The notes: generated from the sequence alone by a model not told the origin. A stretch of 64,000 nucleotides of DNA from Tiliqua scincoides (GCF_035046505.1 NC_089822.1:106232807-106296806), one strand, 5' to 3'. Shown: positions 10,086 to 22,277, counted from the first letter of the stretch. Translations and numbers: made by a program.

Positions 10086-11351
10086 AAAAGGGAAAAGTCT
10101 AGAAGCAAATCATGCTTGAAAAGCAGTCATGGATCAATGGTGTCTGATGCCCTTATGCAGGACAAGTCCTAAAAACCTTGACTTTGCAGTATCTTATTGC
10201 TCATGGAAAGAGTGTCTGAGCAAACAAAGAATTGTTTAGAACAGTGCTCCCAGGAAGCTGCATATCTTTTAGGGGGAAGCTGACAATGGAACCTCTTGCG
10301 AAAGTATGTTGTCTGGTTAAAGGTGTCAAAGGTCTCCTTGTCATCAGTGACCTGTTAAAGGGCACTGAGAGTTCTTAACTACTGAGACTGGAAATGAAGT
10401 AAACTGTTCTGAACTTTGTCACTGTGATTAAAACAAATAATGATATGAGAGTGTACGGTGGGAGTTCCCTAGTGTTACATCAGCATCTATCATACTTGAA
10501 CATGTGGCTGTTTTCCTGAAAGTGCTTAGTCTCTCCATATTTATTTTTGACTACAGTTTAAGTTCAAAGTACAGAAATACCTTCCATTTTGATATTTTCA
10601 ATTACATATGACTAGCATTCTGTTCTAGAAACAGCACCAAGCCTTTCTTTACACTATATTGCTTTGCCACACATTACATGTGCCACTTTATTGCTTTATT
10701 CCATTCTGTAATCAAGCTGTTTGTATCAGTGCCTTCACTTTGCTAATACATTTTTATCTGTAATGTTTTAAATGTGAACCTAACCTTATGTAAAGACTTT
10801 CTAAAGGAAGATGACAACCAGCAGATTCCATCTCTGCTCTTCTGTTGACATTTTCTGCTTCTGTTGAACACTTTCTGTTTAGATAACAATAGTCTGTATA
10901 GAAATATGAGCATGTACAGTTTAGTAGAATGGATGCTAATGGACTCTCAAATAATATGGAGTATTTGTTCATTCTTTACTGAAAACATCTAGCAGGCTGA
11001 TCTCAGTCTAGATGTTGGAAGTGCTCTCCTGAATAAGCACATGTTGTCTTGTCTTACAATATAGAAATTGCTGTTCTGTATTGTAGCACAGTGAACAAGC
11101 ATTTGACCTTTTCCCCTTTGACATTTAACAGCCATATGTCTGACTTCTTCCCCCCTTTATATAATCCTCTATTATCAGCTAATGCTAGGGCGGGGCAGGG
11201 GAGAGGATAAATACTGCTTAACAGCTTGTTTTTCCTTCATACCAAACTAAGCATTTGCCACTTCAGTTATGAATGACCTCTTGTTAATGTGTTTCTTTAA
11301 CTGTGTTCAGGGGTTGTGCTTTCTGTGGACAGCAAATGCATGACAGACTCA

Positions 11352-11448
11352 GAAGGATAAGAGCCCTGCTGGATCAGGCCATAGGCCCATCTAGTCCCGC
11401 TTCCTGTATCTCACAATGGCCCACCAAATGCTTCAGGGAACACACTAG
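11352..11448 (-). mobile_element. CR1 LINE 3'-end fragment in LRRC58 3' UTR
   Basis: Reverse complement of the CR1 3' tip: 'CCCTGCTGGATCAGGCCATA' then 'CTTCCTGTATCTCACAATGG' and CCCACCAAATGCTTCAGGG. Same family as 43030-44215. Confidence 0.75.
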
Positions 11449-12307
11449 ACAGGATCAAGCCTGTTAACCAGTGTTCTCTCTAAGCTGTGCTCAGCTTTCC
11501 TGGAAGTCTGGTGATGACATACAACATCCCCAAGTGTCTGGAGGAGCTGTTGCAGAGCCATGGAAGACCTGTGCAGCCATGCAGAACCCTTAGAGGGAAC
11601 ACTGCTGCTAACCACATCTAGAGATGGTGGGTAACTAAGGCATGCCACTCCCAGCTTTCCTGGCATATAGCTGCAGAGGCAAATATTGAGTGTCTTTTTT
11701 TTCCTCTGTGATTGTTCAGTTCTAGAATGTTCAGTTACAAGGAAAAACCTTCAGAGGTTGGCTCTGCAGACAAATGCTAATCACCTGAGGTGGCAGGAAG
11801 ATGTGGCAAACCAATGTATCATTGTGGTGTGGCAATGGCGATAGATAGTAATCCTACTGAGCCCTGTTTGCTCTCCATGGAGAGCATAATATCTGAACCT
11901 GGTTTTCATCAGTAGTGCTTTTATGGAATAGAGTCTTGGGCATGATTTGATGCATGCTGTCACCCTACCCAGGTGCTCTTTCTGCTACAGAACTCTTTGC
12001 TGTATTTTCTGGCACCTACTTGCAAGTTGCTGGTAGGTTCCAGTCTACCACTGTGATAAAGAGATCTGTCACTTGGAAGGTAGCAGTAAAAGTGCTACCT
12101 ATAACAACTTCGTGCCTTGAAAACATAATTTGCAACCAGCTGAGTTGGGATCAAGGAATCGGAAAACTGTAAAGCTGGGCTGATAACTGCATTCTGTTTT
12201 TTCTCAGCACCACACAAAGAATAGGCATTAATATATAGTGGATAACACTGCTATTGTAGTACCTAGCTTGGTGTCTATTGAGGACAGAGACTAAATATAC
12301 TCTGTGC

Positions 12308-12313
12308 AATAAA
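12308..12313 (+). terminator. Polyadenylation signal candidate 1 for LRRC58
   Basis: Canonical AATAAA. Downstream sequence is only weakly GT-rich. Confidence 0.4.
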
Positions 12314-12473
12314 TATTCTTAACTTTGGACATAAGCCTAAACAGACAGTTTATGCTTTGCTTTCTAACACTAGCTGTGAGATTGTTGAATCAGAATAATC
12401 AGACTAATTACATCTGTTATTACTTCTGAGTCTTCTCTACTCACACAAGCACCTAAGGCTTTTTCAAAGCATT

Positions 12474-12515
12474 ATTTGAGCTCAGTGGCACTTACTCCCA
12501 GGTAAGTGTTATATA
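12474..12515. mobile_element. Partial short Harbinger-like MITE
   Basis: Retains AGTGGCACTTACTCCCAGG followed by TAAGTG. It carries the CAG|GTAAGT donor-like motif at 12499-12507 within the LRRC58 3' UTR region. Confidence 0.5.
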
Positions 12516-13499
12516 GACTTTTTGGTTTTTTCAAATCTCTCCACAAAATTTAATGATGGAAATGCTAACACTGAATGTTGGGGGGGAGGGGGGAATTCCA
12601 TTTTTCCTTCTGTATCTCCTCTTTTCTTCCATCTCTTTAGCAAAGAACAGTAGATGGGGTGTTTTGTAAATCCCTACTGTTTTTAAGATCAGTAGGGAAC
12701 ATTTCAAGAACAAAATACCTACTTGACTGGAAACAATTTATACAGTTTCCAACCTGTTTATGCTTCTCTTTGTTCAGGATTTGTGGGACTTGTTGAATAT
12801 TTTAGTATGCCCTGCAAGGTATTAATGAACTCTCTCATGAGTCTCTGAATGGGCTTTCTGATCCTTTTCTGAAAGCTTCACTGGATTGCTTGGCAAGGGG
12901 GAGATCCTGGTCCTCTTTAATTTATATTCTAATTACTGGCAATGAATGGGAGGGACTTAACCCTATGGGGGTAATGAAACTTAATTCTTACAGTGCTTCT
13001 TTGTTACTGAGTTCAAAGAGTCTTAATTGCACCAGGGAGATGCATTTCCTTGCTTGACATCCCATCTTATAAACTTTATGATCAACTACATTGCTTGCTT
13101 GTTTAGCACACTTGATTGCACAGTGAACTCTGATAAAGGGGTTTCACCCATTTTAGTCGTAAAATGTATTTACGTGCCTTGTATTTGCTTTACCAAGTTG
13201 TAAATGTGCCTTATGTTTGTAAAACTACACTTTGCTAAGTATGTAAAATATTCCAAACAGTATTTCATTCTGAACTGTAAGTTCCTTTTGAACACTAAAC
13301 CAAAAATTGTTTTAAAACTTTGCGTCTGCCTCTCAATTGTCAGGACCATGCTGTGCTTCTGTGTGGGAGTGGAACTTAAGATTGTTATTCAAGATGGCTC
13401 TTGGTGCATGCACATATGTGCATTTTGCTAGCTATTCTCATGTGTAATCTATACATGATTTTTAAAAAAATACATTTTCTCTTTGCTTGTGGCTGTAAT

Positions 13500-13505
13500 A
13501 ATAAA
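13500..13505 (+). terminator. Polyadenylation signal candidate 2 for LRRC58
   Basis: Canonical AATAAA followed by a GT-rich region at about 13550-13570. It is the better candidate for the distal end of the LRRC58 transcript. Confidence 0.45.
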
Positions 13506-13575
13506 TTGTTATTGGGCTTTTCCAAGGCTTGTGACCTTTTTAAAACAGCTGATGAGTGTGGGCATGTGGGACTGA

Positions 13576-13801
13576 GAAAGAAGTTTATTTTTCACATTTT
13601 TATACTGCCCTTCCTCCAAGGAGCTCAGCAGTATACATAGTTCCTTCCCTCATTGTGTCTTCACAACAATCCTGTGAAGTAGTTGAGGCTGAGTGACAGT
13701 GACTGACCCAAGGTCACCCAAGAAGCTTCATGGCTGAGCAGGGATTTGGACTTAGATCTGGAAGATCCAGGTTCAACTCCTGAACCACTGCACCATCTTG
13801 A
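13576..13801 (-). mobile_element. MIR/CORE-type SINE
   Basis: Reverse-complement MIR-like structure: AACAATCCTGTGAAGTAG, then GACCCAAGGTCACCCAAG, then ACCACTGCACCATC near the tRNA-related end at the right. Related copies are at 18511, 24041 and 25671. Confidence 0.7.
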
Positions 13802-15407
13802 TTCTAATTTTTTTCCTTTGAATTTTGAATTTGAATTAACCTACTTTTGCCCGGCTCACAAGTGTACACATTTGGTCCCAGTTGTATATATGCAACTTTG
13901 CGAAGAAATGGCTTTTAAAGAGCTCACACAGGATGCATGGGTCAAGATGTATTCCAGGCTACTGTTCATCATAGATTCTTTAATCACTTGCATCTTTGTC
14001 ATTAAGAATGCCTTCCCCACCCTCCAGCTTCAAATCATGCATTCTGTGGTCTGGTAGTTCTGAACATGTTGAATATCCTAAAACATCCTGTTGGGGTGAA
14101 GCAAGTTAACCTTCTTCCAAACATAATCTTGCAGAATGGCGATGGTTGAGGTGCAAGTGTTTGAGGCACAAGTTGGAGTGGAGCTTTGAGCACTGCCGCT
14201 TCATGAGTTAGGTATCTCAAGCTACTATTGTAAAGGATGCCATATCTACTGGATCATTCCTGGTTACATGCCACTTGATGCATTTAGGCTACTTTCCTAA
14301 AAGTAAGCCTCATTAAGGACAGTGGGACTTCCTTCGATTAACATGCATTGGATTGTACTGTTAAATTTTACAAAATCTTATGGAACCCAAACTTTTTTGC
14401 TGATCATTGTGATTTATCTTCAGCAGACCTGGATTTTTCAGTACTTTGGAGCTTACCTTGGGACCCAAACAAAAATGCATAACATGGAAAAGTGGTTTGG
14501 AGGTGTGTGTATCTGTTTTTGGGGGAGGGGGGGTTTGTGAAACATGGTGGGATTCAATTTTCCCCATGTTTGCCCCATGTGTTCTAAATGAAGAAACATC
14601 CATTGAAAGGCTTTTTCTTTTGTTTAGAATAGCATGTGGGATGGTGTGATTGGGATTCTAGTCCTTGACTAAGGAGGCTTATGATAATGGTGGGTGGCTT
14701 TGTCTGTTAAAATGAACAAGTTTCACATTTTAGTTCTTTTAAGAATGCAGGTGAATGAGGTCTGACCTAAACAACATTTTAAAATTTATTTTATTACCTC
14801 TTATTTGTGGGATTTATACTGTACCTTTCAAGGTGAATGAGTTCAAAGTAAAGACAGTAAAATACAATATCAAATGTCAATGTCAGTAAAACTACAAAGA
14901 TAAAAATAGCCACTGGAAACAAAAGGATCCTAAAACCACTTACAATACAAATTACCACAGTGACACAGTTACATATTACCTAACTTTAGAGATGTCCCAC
15001 CACCCCTCAGGCATTGGTTCAGGTGTGGGTTTCTCTCCCGTATCTGCAATAAAGGCTGATGCAAAGAACCTTCATCTTGACTCTGCTATTTGAATTTATA
15101 GAAACATCCACTTGGACTTTTGTGCCTTCACTAATTTGTCAGCTTGTTTGATTTCAAATAACGTGTCTTGAAGTGGCTTGGCTCAGTGAGCCAGAACCCT
15201 TTATTTTAAAGGAGGTGATTCCCACTTTTCTGGGAAAATTTCCCCATTTGAATCTAAATATGACTGAAATTTGCCAGGCAGCTTCCCAGTTTGGCATTGG
15301 TTTGAACCATTTTTTCAAGTGGTTCAACAATACTTGCCTTTTGTACCAGCCAGAACACTTTGTTTTAAAACGACACTGGTGTAGTTTACTAAATTAAGGA
15401 CTTAAGG
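13802..15407. other. Intergenic, no gene seen
   Basis: No conserved coding segment. A degraded short MITE lies at about 14288-14358 (AAGTAAGCCTCATTAAGGAC). A G-run lies at about 14520-14533. Confidence 0.4.
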
Positions 15408-15637
15408 CAGCCATTTTCAACCACTGTGCCGTGGCACACTGGTGTGCCGCGAGTAGCCCACAGGTGTGCCACTGGAATTTGGGGAAAGGTCATTTATTAA
15501 TAGGGCCAGTGGGAGATGTGAGCCCCCCACTGGCAGCATGGTGTGCCTTGTCAATTGTCAAAAACCTGGTTGTGTGCCTTGACCATTTTAGTGCATTTGT
15601 CAGTGTGATGTCAGATGAAAAAGGTTGGAAATCACTG
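15408..15637 (+). mobile_element. hAT-type MITE with perfect 8-bp target duplication
   Basis: 230-bp element, ends CAGCCATTTTCAACC and GGTTGGAAATCACTG. The target duplication is ACTTAAGG (15400-15407 and 15638-15645). The same family lies in reverse at 23506-23731. Non-coding; the 8-bp duplication and CAG...CTG ends are the hAT hallmarks. Confidence 0.9.
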
Positions 15638-15645
15638 ACTTAAGG

Positions 15646-17062
15646 TTTGAACTGAAGAGTAGGCTTATAAAATTATAAATTTAGCCAGACTTCAAGTGAG
15701 GCACACTTAAAGTTAGTTCCCATGGGAGCTTAGTTCACTTATAATGTGATTTGATACATATTTACTTGGAAGCAAGTAAAGTTCCTCTATGTTCAATGAG
15801 ATTTACTCCCTCGTGAGTGGGCAGTGCACAGCCCCCATACCCTTTTAATCACTGCTATAGAGCAAACCATTGTAGTTGTCACACAATTGTCATTAGTGCT
15901 AGCCACTGGTATATTTTAAGACTAGCTTGCATGCTAATTCAGATTTTAAGAGCTGGGGTGCTCCAGTAATGTTTCAGCTCACACCAGCTGAAACATTACA
16001 GCCCCAGTTACAGTTTTGAGAAATTTAAAGCAGGTATCTGCATTATGCACCTGTGCAAATTTAGCAAGGAGGCCAGGCCTGTAAGCTTTCTCCTTTCCCC
16101 ACCACCAACCACCTCCTCCTCAGACCTTCCCTGTCAGGGTTAGCTTTGTGGTGGGATACCATCTTCTGGTAACTACTGCATGAACTATGGAAGATTTATT
16201 TTTTGGCTATGGCTTCTTCCCAAATGTACAAGGCTGCAGTTTGGCTGCCATTAAAAGCAAATGGTCTTTATTATCTCTCAGGATCTACTGGATAGTGAGC
16301 TTAGATAAACAAAGGCAGCACTCTGTGCATGCTCTTGCATGGTAGAGAAACTGCACATGGTAGAAAAACTGCATTAGAGGCTCCAGTGCCACTTGAAGTT
16401 TGTACTCAGAACAACACTGCTCCAGAAGGTGGCCCAAGTAATCCAGCTTTTCTGAGGGAGCTTCTAGAGTCAGGCTGCAGGAGCAGCAGTGGGCTCCTGT
16501 GGCTTCTGCTTGTCTCCATTACCAGCTGGAGGCTGAGATGGAAGAGTGGAAAGCAGCTGAGTTATGTGAGGGGAAAAGTGGGGAAAAACTGGCTGCTGAG
16601 TGGAAATAGCAGATGGTGTCTGAGGAAAATGGTCTAAAAGGTGAAGGGAAGAGAATCTTCCTGGCCCATGAGGCCAAAATGCCTCGGTTTGTGCCTCCTC
16701 ACAGGCCCCTTCCCACGTTCATGCAGATTTTAAAAAGTTCCCTTTGTTCTGTGTCGGGGATGATACATAGCCAAGTTCAGACAGGCTTTCCTAGGCAATG
16801 GCATCCCAGAGCGAGACTATATGAAGAACATGAGACACCACCTTAGTGGTTGTACCCATCCATTTACAAGCTGCTGGCCTTATAAATAACCCAGCAGCTG
16901 GCAGTAAGAGTGAGTAGGGCTCTCCTCATCTGTGTTACAGGTGGCTTTTTCTCTGTCTGTCTTTGCCAGTGGCAAATCCAAAGGTTTGATGGCATGTTTA
17001 AAATGTACCCCCGCCTCTGAATTCTGAAGTACTGCTTCTCTGATCCAACATTTGCTGTAGAA
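15646..17062. other. Intergenic, no gene seen
   Basis: No repeat or coding segment recognised apart from a possible degraded MITE at 15725-15840. Short open frames have no conserved motif. Confidence 0.35.
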
Positions 17063-18062
17063 CAGGGGTGCTCACACTTTTTTGGCTCGAGAGCTACTTT
17101 GAAACCCAGCAAGGCCCAGAGATCTACCAGAGTTTTTTTACAATGTTTGCGCCATCATAACATATAACATTTATGTGTACAATGTATGTTGGTGTACCTT
17201 GCATAACCGCATGAGCCAATATTGCACAACACAACATAATTAACTATAAACATTTTTTGTAATTACTTGAGTTTACTTTGATGACTTGCACTGAAGTGAA
17301 TCAGCCAAGGATGCATAGTCCGGACAGTAGCTGCTGACAGCCAGCCTCAAGCACACTTCCAAATGTTCATCAGTCATGGTGGAACGGTACTTGGACTTAA
17401 TGATCTTCATGTAGGAAAAGGCTGACTCACATAAATAAGTGGAGCCCTTCCTGCCTCAGGTGCTCTTATATCCCTGAGGGCCCTATTGCCTTCAAGTGGC
17501 TGCAGCTGTGCAGCACACTCTGCTGGATGCCCAGGCCTTACCCTTAAAGGGGCCACTGCTGACACCACATCTACCTCCTCACCAGATCTTCCTTGATTCC
17601 AATACAAGTGGGGGGGGGAGCAGATCTCTATACAGACCAGTGCAAAAACAGGGGAAAGGTGTGGGAGAGGGAAGATCTCTGTATAGACATCACAGCAAGA
17701 CCAGTGCAAAACCCCTTGCACACAGAACCAACAGATGGAAGTTGGGGGGGGGGGCAGATCTCCATACATACCAGTGCAAAAACAGGGGAAAGGTAAGTCA
17801 GCCCCAGTAGAGTCAATGGGGCTCACTCCCAGGGATGCGTGGATGGGAGAGAAGCCTGCCAGCAGCTCCTCTCCCAGGGAGGAGCCTGCCAGGTGCTCCC
17901 TCCCTGGGCTCACTCCCTAGGCTCCCTGGACTCACTCCCTGGGCTCACAAGCCTGCCAGGGGCTCACTCCTAGGGATGCGTGGACGGGAGAGAAGCCTGC
18001 GATCGACTCATTTTGCCTCGAGATCAACTGGTAGCTTGTGATCGACATATTGGGTACCCCTG
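17063..18062 (-). mobile_element. hAT DNA transposon, internally deleted, perfect 8-bp target duplication
   Basis: 1000-bp element with ends CAGGGGTGCTCACAC and GGGTACCCCTG. The target duplication is CTGTAGAA (17055-17062 and 18063-18070). The minus strand holds the last 55 codons of a hAT transposase (17273-17440). The middle (about 17605-18000) is made of tandem-like repeats: a 130-bp unit around AGATCTCTATACAGACCAGT / CCAGTGCAAAAACAGGGG, and a second set around GCTCACTCCCAGGGATGCG. It looks like a deletion derivative of an autonomous element enlarged by internal repeats. Confidence 0.9.
17273..17440 (-). pseudogene. hAT transposase C-terminal fragment
   Basis: The minus strand reads TYLCESAFSYMKIIKSKYRS, then TMTDEHLEVCLRLAVSSYCP and DYASLADSLQCKSSK, then a stop. 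This matches the hAT C-terminal dimerisation tail as found in GTF2IRD2/SCAND3/ZMYM6-like domesticated transposases (recalled). The fragment is open to its stop, but the catalytic RNase H-like part is absent from the element, so it cannot be active on its own. Confidence 0.8.
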
Positions 18063-18070
18063 CTGTAGAA

Positions 18071-18510
18071 CCTTGTATACCATGTTCTGAGGAGTTCTTG
18101 CTTGGCCCTTCTCTTGCTTGGTGCAGCAGTTTTATGCTTTCTTTTCAATTTTTAAAACTACCTTTTTTATATCTGGGAACACCTGGGCCTTTTTGCTAAA
18201 AAATTTTTTAAAGGATGAACTGAATAGAAACCTAGAGGTGGGTGCTTTCAACATAATCAAGTGTATGGCACAATATAGCCTAGTGAGGCTACTGCACCAT
18301 TCAGTTTAAAGTCTACCTACTCCCCCCACTCTCTGTTGAAAGCTTCAGTCTTCTGAGGCTGCTTTCACTTTTTTAAAGGGCAAATGTACTGAACATATGG
18401 TTTGCCCCTTAGAACTAGTGCTTGCTGCAGGAGTCTCATTGGCTGCAGGTAAAAAGTTTTCTTTAAATGCCTCGTGCCTGGCCTAGGAGAGGTATATTGA
18501 TTATCCCAGT
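18071..18510. other. Intergenic, nothing recognised
   Basis: No repeat or gene identified between the hAT element and the MIR. Confidence 0.35.
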
Positions 18511-18745
18511 GGCATAATAAGCTGAGTGGTTAAGAGATTGAGCTGTAAATCTGGATGTCCCTATTTGAATCTCACTGTTGCCATGGCCTGAGACAAGCCA
18601 GTTTTGACTAGATGGCCTGAGACAAGCCAGTCTTAGCTTCCCACCTGAAACAGGAGGTTAATGTTGCTTACCTTATAGGGTTGTTGTAAGAACTACATTG
18701 AAATGATACATGTGATGTGCTTTGCATGCTTTGAAATATTCTTCA
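18511..18745 (+). mobile_element. MIR/CORE-type SINE
   Basis: Plus-strand MIR-like copy: AGCTGAGTGGTTAAGAGATT (tRNA-related A-box side), TTTGAATCTCA (B-box side), then ACCTTATAGGGTTGTTGTAA of the core. A 20-bp piece (GGCCTGAGACAAGCCAG) is locally duplicated at 18588 and 18615. Confidence 0.7.
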
Positions 18746-20976
18746 TTTTATATAATATATTCCACTGTGAGGTTTTTGGCCAGTGAGTTATAGAGCTACA
18801 AAAGGCAGGTTCAAAAGCTCTGCTGTGTTGAGTGTGATGTCTTCTTTACAGATCAAAGAACCAGGAGACTGTGCATGTATTCCTATATTTAAGACTGTGA
18901 GCAGGCTTCTCGCCAATGCAGAAGAAATTCCAATATTTCTTGAGTGTATGGGAAAGGAGCCCCGAATTAACAGTTTTAGTGAATTACTTTAAGTAATTAC
19001 TGAAAATGACTGAAACAGAGACATTTACTAGCTTCAGTAATGTCTCCCATGTGTGGAGTTGAGCGAGTAGGAAGATGAGCTGAACATCTGCTTGTATTGA
19101 GCAGAATTTACAGTTGTAAATATTTCAGTAGATTGGCCATCTCAGAATCAGAAGAGAACAGATCAGATATCCAATTAATAAAGTGACTAATGGGTGCAAT
19201 GGTCTGTTTGACATCTGTAAACTGTGATATGCATTGAGTCTTACAATCAAAAATAGTCAGCCTCTTGGTGCCACAGGTGCTCATGAGGGACATTTAAAAC
19301 AATTACTGAAAATATTTCTGAATAGTTGTTTAATATAAAAAGTCATGATTATTATGAGGAAGATGATGCAGAGAAGAGCATGATGACACTTGTGAGTAGT
19401 AAAGCTGTGGGGAATATGGAGGAGAGGTGTCAAATGCAAGACAAGAAGGCAATTGTATTGGCCTTTTAAGTTCTTGACTGGAACATATTCTCAACAGAAG
19501 CATTTTTTTAAACACCTTGTTAAATATAGTTTGCAATAGAGCCTAATGAAGAATGCTGTGAACCTTGAAAGTTAGCAAACAATGTTGAGGTTTTGCATGG
19601 TCCTTCCTAGTGGTAATATTTTATCGTTGTCTTTTGGCAATGACAACCTGCCAATCTGTAACATTCTGTTCTTGGGCAATGTGCTTTGATTGCAGGGCTA
19701 GCCCATCCATGAAATGGGTGATGCAGCTTGCAACAGAGGTGAGGGGCTGGAAAGTGTCAGATCCTGCAGTCCATTCACCAGAATCTGGAAAGTGCCCGAT
19801 TCTGCAGTGTATTGTTGCCTCCCTCTAACCTGCTTATATCAGCCTGAGGAGTCTAAAATCCCTCTCTGATTCGCAGGGAGGAAGCTGAGAATTTGATGAC
19901 TCTCAGAAGGAGAGTCTGAGGGAGCCAAGTCAGAACACACCTGAGAATTATTGGGCTTGATCTAGGGTCAGTGATGTTGCTGGTCCATCCAACAGGATGT
20001 TGAACATCCCTATCTGCACTCTGATCTGGTCAGGTAGGTTTGGATGCCCAGTAGGCTGGCACACCCAATCCCAGCAGTTAGAGCAGTTAACTCTAAATCC
20101 TTAGAGTTAGTGTTCTTGGTAGACCAAGTGATGAAGACAAGTAATCCACAAAACATTTGCTTACTGTTCCATGTGGTCTTTCTGCTGAAGTGCTGATTTC
20201 AAAGTGTCTCAGTGAAACCTCTTTTCTTAGCTCAGGCCTTCTGCTAAGGCTTTACTTTTAGTGAAAAACTGTACATGGTTAGAAGGAGGTATCAAGGGCA
20301 GTTCAATCAGCGCAGCTTGGTTTTCTGTGCATTGGTTACATCAAAGTGGAATCACTGAAACACTTGGAGCTGCCCTTGAAAGCCATTCGAACATTTCAGT
20401 TAGTGCAGAATGTGTTTGCACATTAATTGACCAATTAGGCCAGGTGTCCTACTGACTGACACTGATTGTGTCTGATCTTTTGGAAGTTTGTTTGGTGGCC
20501 ACACACCACACTTTTCCTCTAGTGGCATCAAATATGAAGGACTTTCTGCCACAGGAGTCCCACCAGATTAACCCCCTCACTGCCAGTGTTTTGCAAGCAG
20601 TTGTAAACCTACCTCATCCACTTCGCTCTTTTGGTTTTTCTTGTGGTATTCTTTTTCTCTCTCATGTATTTTGTTCTTGAGCTCTTCTGGTTTGTTGGTT
20701 CCTTTATGCTGACCAAGTTTGGCCTCTTTGGGTCTTGCTATTAATTGAACTGGCTCTTGTAATTGAGTGGGATTTGGATTTTGTTGCCTCTGGTGCTTTC
20801 CCAGTGTCATGTTTATTATTGTTAGTCACCCTGAGTCTGGTGACTGGATGTAATAACCACAAAAGAGAACAAGGCACCCCAAAATGTACGGCATCCCCCC
20901 AAAATGTAGGACAAGACAAAATAAAAGGTCAAAACACTTGAATATTGATTTCATGTGGTTAACTTAAACACTGTAT
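18746..20976. other. Intergenic, no gene seen
   Basis: No convincing coding segment or complete repeat. Possible L2-like tail near 20805-20850 (GTTTATTATTGTTAGTCACC). Short open frames have no recognisable domain. Confidence 0.35.
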
Positions 20977-21011
20977 TACTACACTTGATCTTAGCTAAAA
21001 GGCTGAGAAGC
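20977..21011 (-). pseudogene. U2 snRNA 5'-end fragment
   Basis: The minus strand reads GCTTCTCAGCCTTTTAGCTA followed by AGATCAAGTGTAGTA. This equals U2 snRNA nucleotides about 4-38 with two differences (both A for G). It includes the branch-point recognition sequence GTAGTA. Similarity stops abruptly on both sides, so it is a truncated retrocopy, not a functional U2 gene. No snRNA promoter element is visible upstream on that strand. Confidence 0.85.
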
Positions 21012-21034
21012 TACTATAAAACTATATTATATAT

Positions 21035-21366
21035 CAGTGGTTCTCACACATTTAGCACCAGGACCCACTTTTTAGAATGAGAATCTGTCAGGACCCACCC
21101 ATGACTGGAAGTGACATCATCAAGCAGAAAATTTTTAACAAGGGGTAGGCTGCAATCCTACCCACACAAAGTCCCATTTGTTAAAAGAATATACATCATA
21201 GCTTGTTAAAAGTACAGGTCTGTAACATTTCCCCAGATGTGGTTACATACGATGGTAGCATCAAGTCTAATATGTTAAAAATAATATATTGAAATGAATG
21301 GGGACCCACCTGAAATTGGCTTGTAACCCACCTAGTAGGTCCCAGCCCACAGTTTGAGAAATACTA
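21035..21366 (+). mobile_element. hAT-type MITE
   Basis: Starts CAGTGGTTCTCACACATTTA and ends CCACAGTTTGAGAAATACTA. Colinear with the copy at 34839-35201, including the internal AGGCTGCAATCCTACC piece. The target duplication is not clear in this AT-rich site. Confidence 0.75.
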
Positions 21367-21609
21367 TTTGTATATAAGGAATTACAAGAAGGCTCTGCGC
21401 TGCCTGCTGGGGCACACTCACAGGGAAGACATTTCAGTTATTTTTCCAGGACAGGAGGCTAAAAAAGAGTACATCGGGTCACCCTGCCTTGAGTGCCTCT
21501 TTTTTTAGGAGGGGAAAGGAGATTTTTAAGGTTTTAAGTGGAGAAATCTGTAGCAACAAAGCCTGCCTAGAGTAACACAGGCTAATGGTGACATCAGCTT
21601 TAGGGTGTG

Positions 21610-21989
21610 GTAGAAGAAGTTGTTTGGGTGCAGGGCAAAACAAATGGCGCAGCTTCCTTCCTGGGGGGGTCTGTCCTGAACCACCCCCAGCCTCCCTCCT
21701 CCCTGGAGAGTCTCCCTGAAAAGCGCGTCCCCCTCCCCTCCTTCATTCATTCATTCATTCCAAGCCCTTCCTGCTGGGGGCTGCAGCTCGCCTCCTCTCC
21801 AAAGGCACAGATGCCCGTCCCACGAGCCCGCTGCTCGATGACTCGCCTGCGCTGAACTGCCCGCTCGTTGCTGTGAGATTTGGGGAAGAGAGGACGGATC
21901 GGACCAGTGCCGAGGGGGGGTCTTAGAAAGGATCCGGCTGGGTGGACTGGGGGAGCGCAGCAGGAGTCCCTCCGCTTGGCACGATGCAG
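21610..21989 (+). promoter_or_regulatory. GPR156: CpG-rich patch, candidate GPR156 promoter and non-coding first exon
   Basis: A local cluster of about 20 CpGs in roughly 300 bp in a CpG-poor region, 3.2 kb before the first GPR156 coding exon and on the right strand. It ends in a good donor, GATGCAG|GTAGGG (GT at 21990). The best acceptor upstream of the coding exon is CCCCCTTGCAG|GAG (exon start 25092). The assignment is inference from position, composition and donor; there is no direct transcript evidence. Confidence 0.45.
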
Positions 21990-22105
21990 GTAGGGAGAGG
22001 AGCTGAACTTCGCTTGCCTTGCCTGGTTGAGGGAGGGGTGGGGAAGCACACCCAGGACCCCCCACCTGTTTCCTGGGCGAAAGAAAGAGGCGCGAGACAC
22101 TCCTA

Positions 22106-22241
22106 TCCACACTAACCTGAGAGTAGAATCATATCACAGAGTTGGAAGGGGTCTAACAGGTCATCTAGTCCAACCCCCTACCTTAAGCAGGCAGGAGCCT
22201 TATTGGCACTTACTTCTGAGTAGGCATGCATAGGAATGTGC
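22106..22241. mobile_element. Short Harbinger-like MITE split by a CR1 fragment
   Basis: Left half CCTATCCACACTAACCTGAG and right half GCACTTACTTCTGAGTAGGC belong to one 90-bp MITE. Between them (about 22126-22199) lies a minus-strand CR1 3' tip: GAGTTGGAAGGGGTCTAACA, then CATCTAGTCCAACCCCCTAC. Confidence 0.65.
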
Positions 22242-22277
22242 TCTTCCACCTCCCCATGGGTCTTCTATTGATGAACA

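Larger units (their letters stand above)
10086..13525 (+). other. LRRC58: LRRC58 3' UTR (extent uncertain)
   Basis: Sequence after the stop has no coding signal and is AT-rich, as expected for a long 3' UTR. Two AATAAA signals are plausible: 12308-12313 and 13500-13505. The second is followed by a GT-rich stretch (about 13550-13570), typical of a cleavage element. A CR1 fragment and a partial MITE lie inside. The true end needs transcript data. Confidence 0.5.

Noticed and set aside
17407-17913. 168-codon minus-strand frame in the 1-kb hAT element
   Set aside because: Runs through internal repeats of the transposon; the real coding remnant is in another frame at 17273-17440.
20977-21011. Functional U2 snRNA gene
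   Set aside because: Only 35 nt match, with two changes and no downstream U2 sequence or snRNA promoter.
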